Assembly: GCA_964472565.1 (NCBI GenBank)
Contig: CAYYNB010000133.1
Location: 1 to 16,814 of the forward strand
Direction of reading: 5' to 3'
DNA length: 16,814 nucleotides
Origin: DATAMF01 sp964472565
Lineage (GTDB): Bacteria > Chloroflexota > Anaerolineae > Aggregatilineales > Aggregatilineaceae
Positions within the stretch are counted from its first letter, which is position 1, and each line of letters opens with the position of its first letter. The position numbers were made by a program, and so were the translations under genes. The notes beneath the pieces are model-generated. The model did not search any database, was not told the DNA's origin, and worked only from the letters and a program-made list of their open reading frames with translations. Positions 1 to 4,881 of this stretch are shown piece after piece.

Positions 1-137
1 CCCCCCCCCCTTTTAACCCCTAAATTTGTCAATTTGAGGGGAAAAACGCACTCCAACCGATAGAGATCCTGGCAAGATCTGGCATTTTCGCGCCACGAGT
101 TGGTTTTGCAAGGTGGAAACCCCAGATTCAACAACCT

Positions 138-199
138 CTGAGATATAGGATAGCACAGGTGTTCGGAAAATGATAGTCTTTCGATGGCTAACTTGGATG
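138..199 (+). repeat. Dispersed repeat, left copy
   Basis: CTGAGATATAGGATAGCACA (138-157) followed by GCTAACTTGGATG (187-199) matches CTGAGATATAGAATAGCACA (16551-16570) followed by ACTAACTTGGATG (16614-16626). The ends are well conserved while the middle and the spacing differ (about 30 versus 43 bases between the blocks). It is a diverged direct copy. Function is unknown. Confidence 0.75.
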
Positions 200-231
200 C
201 TAATAATGCGGGGGTTACAGGCGTAGCAAGT

Positions 232-253
232 GAGGCAATTTGTGAATCGCCCC
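232..253. repeat. REP-like palindrome, degenerate copy
   Basis: This 22-base unit aligns with the perfect palindrome at 404-425 with three differences, all in the left arm. The right arm, GTGAATCGCCCC followed by TACG, is identical. Such GGGGCGATTC/GAATCGCCCC units behave like small REP-type palindromes scattered between genes. Confidence 0.7.
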
Positions 254-267
254 TACGAGTGGAACAG

Positions 268-293
268 AGGGGCAGGTTTGCAAACCTGCCCCT
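268..293. repeat. Perfect 26-bp palindrome
   Basis: AGGGGCAGGTTTG (268-280) is followed immediately by its exact reverse complement CAAACCTGCCCCT (281-293), with no spacer. It can form a cruciform or, in RNA, a very stable hairpin. A related shortened version (AGGGCAGGTTTG joined directly to CCCCTAC) lies at 16671-16692. It belongs to the same GGGGC...GCCCC(TAC) repeat style as its neighbours, and nothing marks it as a terminator. Confidence 0.85.
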
Positions 294-340
294 ACCAATG
301 CCTACCCATTCGATCCACCCCGTTTGCCAACGGTATCGCA

Positions 341-383
341 CGCGGAGAAAGGAGGGGCAGGGCGCTGCTTGCTGCGCCCCTAC
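341..383. repeat. Modular repeat GCGGAGAAAGGAGG + GGGCGC hairpin
   Basis: CGCGGAGAAAGGAGGGGCAG (341-360) continues into GGGCGC (360-365), an 8-base loop, and GCGCCCCTACC. The first part is identical to 16780-16799 and its core GCGGAGAAAGGAGG is also at 9307-9320. Only the 3' half of the CCTCCTTTC...GAAAGGAGG palindrome is present here, so this copy looks truncated on its left side. Confidence 0.7.
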
Positions 384-403
384 CCATGGCGGGCATTGAG
401 CGT

Positions 404-425
404 GGGGCGATTCGTGAATCGCCCC
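404..425. repeat. REP-like palindrome, perfect copy
   Basis: GGGGCGATTC (404-413), spacer GT, GAATCGCCCC (416-425), followed by TACGGG. This is a perfect 10-bp stem with a 2-base centre. A degenerate relative lies at 232-253. It sits about 80 bases beyond the 3' end of the SIMPL gene, where it could stabilise or end its transcript, but it has no T-run to support termination. Confidence 0.75.
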
Positions 426-502
426 TACGGGCACGTGCCGGTCCGTGTCTCACTAGATGTGGTATCGCTGGCTGGCGAGGGGGAAGTTGGGAGTACGCCT
501 GG

Positions 503-1102
503 TTAATGCATCTCGTAGACCACCGTCACCTGCACATCTAGTGATAGCTGGCCTTCACTGATGGCGGGGCCGCTGCTTCGGAGGGCCATCTTCGGCATGG
601 GAACAGGAATGCCGCCGCCGTGTCCTTCGGTTATGCTGACGGGGTTGCCCAGCGTCAGGCCGAGGCCATCCGCTAAAGATTGCGCCCGTACGCGGGCATC
701 CTCAAGCGCCCGTTTGCGGGCTTCCTGTTCAAGCGCGCCGGGATCGCTCACGCCGAAGTCCAGCCCGTACATCTGATTGGCACCCGCATTAACTGCTGTC
801 TGGATGACTGCGCCGAGTTCAGCGGTGTGTCGCACCGTGATACGCAGCATGTGTGTCACCACAAAGAGCGAGTTGGGGGCGGGGTCTTCGCAGCGATTTT
901 CCTGGTGGATATTAAATTGGGATGTTTGTACGTCTACGGCGGCGATGCCTGCGCCATGCAGCACGTTCTGCACCCGCTGGATGGTTGTGTTGGCGTCGTT
1001 CATCGCCTGTGACAGATCGGCGTGGCGGCTCTCGACTCCTAAATTCACCAGCGCGAGGTCCGGCTTGCCGTGTGCGCTGCCTGTTCCCGTAACTGTGATC
1101 AT
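503..1102 (-). CDS. SIMPL domain-containing protein (DUF541 family)
   Basis: This 199-residue protein has the DUF541/SIMPL layout: an N-terminal strand ITVTGTGSAHGKPD at residues 2-15, a helical 'Q...N' stretch (SQAMNDANTTIQRV), the block TSQFNIHQE, and a late helix rich in E/A/R before DVQVTVVYEM at the C-terminus. Relatives include BP26/OMP28 and IL-1 receptor kinase-associated SIMPL, and their bacterial biochemistry is not settled. Most bacterial members carry a signal peptide and run about 230-250 residues. This one starts directly on the first strand, so it is predicted cytoplasmic unless the start is wrong. An AGGG ribosome site lies seven bases before the ATG. It is transcribed divergently from the phosphoesterase gene across a 47-base gap. 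Family assignment is firm; function is unknown. Confidence 0.88.
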   Translation of the reverse strand: MITVTGTGSAHGKPDLALVNLGVESRHADLSQAMNDANTTIQRVQNVLHGAGIAAVDVQTSQFNIHQENRCEDPAPNSLFVVTHMLRITVRHTAELGAVIQTAVNAGANQMYGLDFGVSDPGALEQEARKRALEDARVRAQSLADGLGLTLGNPVSITEGHGGGIPVPMPKMALRSSGPAISEGQLSLDVQVTVVYEMH

Positions 1103-1117
1103 CGGCGTGCCCTCTGT

Positions 1118-1123
1118 TATAAT
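1118..1123 (+). promoter_or_regulatory. Candidate -10 box in divergent gap
   Basis: TATAAT at 1118-1123 is a perfect -10 hexamer, 26 bases before the phosphoesterase ATG (1150) and just upstream of its AGGA ribosome site (1138-1141). No good -35 is seen at 1095-1100. On the opposite strand the same spot reads TATTAT, so it could also serve the SIMPL gene. Sequence inference only. Confidence 0.45.
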
Positions 1124-1149
1124 AGACAGGTTCTTTCAGGAAAAGTGAT

Positions 1150-1995
1150 ATGACTCGACTTGCGATTATAGCGGATGTACATGGTAATCTGCCCGCGCTC
1201 GACGCGGTAATGGCGGACATCCAAGACGCGGCCCCCGATCAGGTGGTGGTGGCGGGCGATACGGTGAATCGCGGCCCGCAGAGCCAGGAATGTTTACAGC
1301 GGCTGCGCGCTACCGGCTGGCCGATACTCTTTGGTAATCACGAAGAGTATATCCTCAAGTTTGGGAGCGAGACAGTTCCCGACGAGTGGCTGACCGATTG
1401 GTGGCTCCCGGTGCGGCGGGTTGCTGAAGAACTGTCGGCGGAGGAAAAAGACTATCTGCGCACGCTGCCCTGGGATCATGTGGTGGCCGTGCCGGGACTG
1501 CCTGCGGTTCGTGTGCTGCATGGCAGCGTCCGGGCATTGAATGATGGACTCGGTTTCTGGAAATCGGATGCGGAACTGCTGGCGGCGACGGATGTGCCGG
1601 AACCGATTGTGATCGGCGCGCATACGCACCGCCCCTTTAACCGGCGGATCGGGGAACGATGGGTGCTGAACTGCGGTTCGGTTGGCGCGCCGTTCAACGG
1701 CGATTTGTCCGCGCAGTATTTGCTGCTCACTTCGTCCAACGGCCAGTGGAAGGCCGATTTTCGCGCGGTGCCCTATGACCATTCGCCGCTGTATGAAACA
1801 TGGGCGCGCAGCGATGTGCTGGAGCGGAGCATGGTCGCGCAAATTTTCATGTACGAGGTGGAAACCGCCACGTTTCATCTGATGTCTTATGTCGATTTTT
1901 GTGAGGCGAATCATTTGTCTAAAAATTCACTCGATTCGGTGGCCCGTTATCGTGCCGCCAGCGCGAATGTCGTGCCAGGGCGCTCGCTGCGGTAG
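1150..1995 (+). CDS. Metallophosphoesterase family protein (calcineurin-like, YfcE type)
   Basis: This 281-residue protein has the complete metal-ligand set of calcineurin-like phosphoesterases: D9-V-H11 near the N-terminus, GD (36-37), GNHE (62-65), H124 in VLHGS and GAHTH (156-160). That predicts a two-metal hydrolase acting on a phosphoester, such as a nucleotide or small phosphodiester. The substrate cannot be read from the sequence. The family resembles YfcE and diadenosine-tetraphosphatase-like proteins of 150-250 residues, so the roughly 80 residues after the last motif are an extra C-terminal part. The start follows AGGA by eight bases. The gene leads an operon: the TrmB-like gene starts 11 bases after its stop. 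Family is certain, substrate unknown. Confidence 0.9.
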   Translation: MTRLAIIADVHGNLPALDAVMADIQDAAPDQVVVAGDTVNRGPQSQECLQRLRATGWPILFGNHEEYILKFGSETVPDEWLTDWWLPVRRVAEELSAEEKDYLRTLPWDHVVAVPGLPAVRVLHGSVRALNDGLGFWKSDAELLAATDVPEPIVIGAHTHRPFNRRIGERWVLNCGSVGAPFNGDLSAQYLLLTSSNGQWKADFRAVPYDHSPLYETWARSDVLERSMVAQIFMYEVETATFHLMSYVDFCEANHLSKNSLDSVARYRAASANVVPGRSLR

Positions 1996-2006
1996 CTGCA
2001 TTAATT

Positions 2007-2666
2007 ATGTCACGTCTGAAACTGAAACGATTCAAGGTCAAGCCGCTGGCACCGGATGTGCAGAATCATTATGTGCGCATTTACCATTCCGCCGATCTGC
2101 ATGCCGCGCCGGAAACGCTGCCCATGCTGACGCCGGAATCCTTGTTTGGGGCGGATACACCGCTGATCTTCGATCTGGGCGCGGGGCGGGGGGATTTTCT
2201 GATCACGCAGGCGGCACAGAATCCTGATTTGCGGTATGTGGGGATCGAACTGCACTGGAAATCCGTGTGTGATGCGACGCATAAGGCGGCAGCCGCCAAG
2301 CTGGATAATGTCCGGTTGGTGAAGGCTGATCTGCGGTGGGTGCTGCCGAAAATTCCTGATGCGGTGGCGACGGATATTTATATGCTCTTTCCGCCGCCGC
2401 GCCTCGAAGCCCGCGAACTGAAATCTGATCTGCTGTCCGAGTCCATCCTGCGCCACATTCACCGGATACTGATGACGGGGGGGCGCTTCCATTTTGTGAC
2501 CGACCACGAAGCCTATTTCGAGTGGAAACTTGCGCTGATCCGCGACTCTGGCCTGTTCACGGATTTACAAACGTCAAGTTTGATCGAGGGCGGCATTACG
2601 TGGTTCCAAAAGCTCTGGGAGAGCAACCAGATCGAATCGCGCCGTTTGGAGTGCCGGAAGATGTAA
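2007..2666 (+). CDS. TrmB-like SAM-dependent methyltransferase, divergent
   Basis: The 219-residue protein follows TrmB, the enzyme that makes m7G46 in tRNA. The SAM-binding motif I is DLGAGRGDFL (56-65), GIEL follows at 79-82, then NVRLVKAD (101-108) and IYMLFP (124-129). A later HFVTDHEAYFEW matches the family's H-F-TD-EYAEW block. However, the segment that in TrmB reads FPDPWPKxRHxKRR is here FPPPRLEARELKS (128-140): the Asp and Trp and most of the basic residues are gone, and the C-terminal TKYE/TKFE motif is replaced by TWFQKL. So methyl donor binding looks intact while the tRNA-guanine site is altered. It may be a paralogue with another substrate or an inactive protein. Automated pipelines would probably call it trmB. 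The ribosome site is weak. Second gene of the operon. Confidence 0.75.
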   Translation: MSRLKLKRFKVKPLAPDVQNHYVRIYHSADLHAAPETLPMLTPESLFGADTPLIFDLGAGRGDFLITQAAQNPDLRYVGIELHWKSVCDATHKAAAAKLDNVRLVKADLRWVLPKIPDAVATDIYMLFPPPRLEARELKSDLLSESILRHIHRILMTGGRFHFVTDHEAYFEWKLALIRDSGLFTDLQTSSLIEGGITWFQKLWESNQIESRRLECRKM

Positions 2667-2690
2667 AGGAGATGAACATGCCGGAAGATG
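2652..2690 (+). repeat. 12-bp direct repeat at a gene junction
   Basis: TGCCGGAAGATG occurs at 2652-2663, at the very end of the TrmB-like gene, and again at 2679-2690, overlapping the start codon of the GyrB-like gene. The offset is 27 bases. Between them lie the stop codon and the AAGGAG ribosome site. It could be a small duplication that shaped the junction, or chance. Confidence 0.7.
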
Positions 2691-3841
2691 GGATCCGTAC
2701 TGGATCGTGGTCGGAAATTGTCCGATTTCGCCCTGGAATGTACATCGGCGGCACGGACAGCCGGGCAATGACCGGGTTAGTACTTCAGATCGTGAAGGAA
2801 CAGGCTGAATTAGCCGCCGCCGGGTTGTGCCGAGAAATCCGGGTTCATCTGCGGGAAAACAACACCGTTATGATCGATAATGACGGTCCAGGTTATCTGC
2901 TTTTAGGGGAACAAGCGCTCCAAGTTACCGATTGGGATCTGCTCTTTACAGGACTTAGGGTTGGCGCTACCAGTGCGGCTGTTACCGCTAATGCACTCTC
3001 TACCGATTTTAAGGCTGAAGTTCGCCGCGATGGGGTAGCCGCCGTGCAGTCCTTTCATCAAGGGATCGCTGTAGGGTCCACTAACCCTCTACGTCCTTTT
3101 GAACCGGGTGAATCAACCGGAATGACCATCACCTTTGCGCTTGACCCCATCATTTTTGGTGAGGCCGCCATCAGTTATCCCGATGTAGTGGCATGTTTGC
3201 GTGAATTTGCTTTTCTGGTGCCGGGTTTGCGTATCAAGACCGTGGACGAGCGCCAGCCCAACCCGTCCGTGATTGAGTTCTGTTATGAAAACGGGTTGGT
3301 GGACTTCGTTCGTTATCTCAACCGGGACTGTGTGCCGCTGCACGAGGTTATCGCGCATTCCTACGAAATCGAGTTCAGAGAGGCGGAACGCCCAGCCTAT
3401 ACGATCAAAATTGATTTTGCCATCCAGTTCACCGATTGCGCCAAACCCTTTCAGTTGAGTTTTGCTGATTACCGCGAAACCATAGATGGCGGCGTTCCGA
3501 TTGATGAACTGCGGCGCGGGATCCAGGATGCCGTCTTTAAATCCGCCCAAGAAGCAGGCTTAACTGTCCACCACCGGGGCCATACATTCTTCAGGGGTAT
3601 GACTGCTGTTATTCACGTTCGCCATCCTTATGCGACTTATGAAGGCTGTGTGAAGAATAGGCTGGTTAACGTTGACCTGAGTGTGGTTTATCCGCTGGTC
3701 TATCAAGCCATGATTGACAACCGCTTCCCCATGCCTGACTTTCTGGAGCGGACTTGCACCCGCACCCTACCCATCAAGCCGCGTCGCTATGGGGTATGGG
3801 CCGATCAGGTCCAGTTTGACCGTAACCTGCTGCTTTATTAG
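2678..3841 (+). CDS. GyrB-like ATPase/transducer-only protein, probably ATPase-dead
   Basis: The 387-residue protein aligns with the N-terminal half of DNA gyrase B. It has RPGMYIGGTD (18-27), a helix ending AAAGLCREI, the strand MIDNDGPG (65-72), the VRRDG block (115-119), a STGMTITF block, a CLREFAFLVPGLRI block, an 'ENGLVDFVRYLNRD' block and the transducer GMTAVIHV (from 307) with a lysine at about 326. It stops there. The TOPRIM domain (EGDSAGG) and the rest of GyrB are absent. By alignment the catalytic Glu42 is Gln37, the Mg-binding Asn46 is Glu41, Asp73 is Asn68, Arg76 is Pro71, and the GGLHGVG lid is RVGATSA. ATP hydrolysis is therefore unlikely. The start is set by AAGGAG at 2666-2671, six bases before this ATG; the in-frame ATG at 2672 is too close. 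The reading frame is intact, arguing for a maintained function. Base composition is less G+C-rich than its neighbours. Confidence 0.8.
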   Translation: MPEDGIRTGSWSEIVRFRPGMYIGGTDSRAMTGLVLQIVKEQAELAAAGLCREIRVHLRENNTVMIDNDGPGYLLLGEQALQVTDWDLLFTGLRVGATSAAVTANALSTDFKAEVRRDGVAAVQSFHQGIAVGSTNPLRPFEPGESTGMTITFALDPIIFGEAAISYPDVVACLREFAFLVPGLRIKTVDERQPNPSVIEFCYENGLVDFVRYLNRDCVPLHEVIAHSYEIEFREAERPAYTIKIDFAIQFTDCAKPFQLSFADYRETIDGGVPIDELRRGIQDAVFKSAQEAGLTVHHRGHTFFRGMTAVIHVRHPYATYEGCVKNRLVNVDLSVVYPLVYQAMIDNRFPMPDFLERTCTRTLPIKPRRYGVWADQVQFDRNLLLY

Positions 3842-3848
3842 GGTATAC

Positions 3849-3877
3849 AAAAAAGGCAGGAAGGGGATTCCTGCCTT
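3849..3877 (-). terminator. Hairpin terminator, mainly for the minus-strand methyltransferase
   Basis: AAGGCAGGAA (3853-3862), loop GGGGA, TTCCTGCCTT (3868-3877) is a perfect 10-bp stem. A run of six A at 3849-3854 becomes a T-run on the minus strand, so it is a Rho-independent terminator for the methyltransferase that stops at 3892. It also lies just after the GyrB-like stop, so it may act in both directions, though without a T-run on the plus strand. Confidence 0.8.
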
Positions 3878-3891
3878 CCTCAAGCGTAACC

Positions 3892-4695
3892 TTATTTGGC
3901 GGCGATAAAGACCCCGGCGTCCTTCCGGATGCGTATTGCACCGTGCTGCGCGATCTCCTGGGTGAGCATGACGCGCAGATGATCGATCCGATCCGAAAAT
4001 TCCGCCTTATTCGTCGTCGAGAGGATGTACTGAACCAGCGGCTCAACGTCCGTCACTACGAGACTATCTTCGTAGCGCCGCATTTTTACCTGTGGGAAAA
4101 CCTGTCCGAGCTGCGCCGCGCCGTTTTCGAGTTCAAATGCCCGCGAGAGCTTGTAATCCATTGGCGTTTCCAGGAAACGATCCACGAGGTCATGGAGTTC
4201 ATTCAGGTGATTGTGGCCGTTCGTCGCGGCGAAGAAGGTGCCGCCCGGTTTCAGTATGCGGTGGACTTCCCGGATGGCCAGCGCGCGATCCGGCACATGG
4301 TAGAGCATGTGGTTGGCGATCACGCCGTCGAAGGTTTCATCCTCAAAGGGAATGTGCTGGATGTCGATCACTTTGAAGGTGAATTTGTGATCCGCTTTGG
4401 CGAGGTTGCGTTCGGCCTCTTCGACCATACCCGCCGAAAAATCGGACAGGGTGATGTTCCAGCCAGCGGGAATCCGCGCGGCGTTGTCGGCCCATAACCA
4501 GCCCGGCCCGCAGCCGAGTTCGAGCAAACGCGCTTCGGCGGGCAGATCGATCTGCTCGAACATCCACTTCATCCAGCCGTACTTATTCGTGCTGTAGTGG
4601 GTGTGAATGTAGGCGCGGGCGCTCAGGTTGCCCGCGTTTTTGTACTGCTCGCCGCGCAGATAGTCTTTGTCGGTGAATTGCGCCTGGGGAAACAT
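3892..4695 (-). CDS. Class I SAM-dependent methyltransferase (Methyltransf_11 / UbiE-like)
   Basis: The 267-residue protein has methyltransferase motif I as LELGCGPGWLW (about 58-68), an acidic post-I segment, the motif II region IDIQHIPFEDETFDGVIANHMLYHVPD, and motif III ILKPGGTFFAATNG. This is the small-molecule methyltransferase type seen in UbiE, BioC and many secondary-metabolism enzymes. The substrate cannot be told. The start is placed at the ATG preceded by AAGGAG nine bases upstream, rather than a 22-residue longer frame without a ribosome site. It is alone on the minus strand, ends in a strong terminator, and is divergent from the membrane glycosyltransferase operon with a likely operator in between. 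Confidence 0.9.
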   Translation of the reverse strand: MFPQAQFTDKDYLRGEQYKNAGNLSARAYIHTHYSTNKYGWMKWMFEQIDLPAEARLLELGCGPGWLWADNAARIPAGWNITLSDFSAGMVEEAERNLAKADHKFTFKVIDIQHIPFEDETFDGVIANHMLYHVPDRALAIREVHRILKPGGTFFAATNGHNHLNELHDLVDRFLETPMDYKLSRAFELENGAAQLGQVFPQVKMRRYEDSLVVTDVEPLVQYILSTTNKAEFSDRIDHLRVMLTQEIAQHGAIRIRKDAGVFIAAK

Positions 4696-4779
4696 CAGAC
4701 TTCGCTCCTTGTGGTAGGCCGTCAGGAGACTGTAATGTAACACGGTGCCGTGCGGCAGCACATGACGTTTTGCCCACCT

Positions 4780-4799
4780 TTACCTGACACGTCAGGTAA
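4780..4799. promoter_or_regulatory. Candidate operator, 20-bp inverted repeat
   Basis: TTACCTGAC (4780-4788), spacer AC, GTCAGGTAA (4791-4799) is a perfect 9+9 inverted repeat. It lies 85 bases before the minus-strand methyltransferase start and 82 before the GT-C gene start. Length, symmetry and position fit a dimeric repressor site; TetR-family operators often look like this. No regulator gene is present in the window. There is no T-run, so a terminator role is unlikely. Confidence 0.5.
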
Positions 4800-4881
4800 G
4801 CGCCCGTGATTCGGTCTGGCAGCGGTGGGGGGCATCCGGTAAACTTCGGCGGGTGATTTACTACTCAATGGGTCAGTGCAT

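Larger units (their letters stand above)
1..502. other. Non-coding, repeat-dense left flank
   Basis: This 502-base stretch has no credible gene. Its short open frames are translations of repeats and carry no recognisable protein motif. It begins with a run of ten C, then a GAGGGGAAAA block near 36-45, a dispersed repeat copy at 138-199, and several palindromic units between 232 and 425 that are listed separately. The same elements recur in the same order and orientation at 16366-16814, so the two ends of the window appear to be diverged copies of one compound intergenic repeat. The 426-502 part shows nothing I recognise. Confidence 0.8.

Noticed and set aside
232..425. Possible CRISPR array
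   Set aside because: Units are palindromic, unequal and irregularly spaced, with no constant-length spacers and no cas genes.
404..425. Rho-independent terminator for the SIMPL gene
   Set aside because: Good stem but no T-run on the minus strand. The same unit occurs as a dispersed repeat, so it is listed as a repeat.
184..541. Overlapping plus-strand open frames of 60-103 residues in the left flank
   Set aside because: They translate the palindromic repeats (recurring REGRFVNRPY-like strings) and have no ribosome sites or family motifs.
2522..2677. Longer N-terminus for the GyrB-like protein
   Set aside because: The extra 50-odd residues are the TrmB-like gene in another frame and do not resemble GyrB. 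AAGGAG at 2666-2671 points to the ATG at 2678.
4741..4752. CACGG-TG-CCGTG small inverted repeat
   Set aside because: Only five pairs in G+C-rich DNA; expected by chance and much weaker than the site at 4780-4799.
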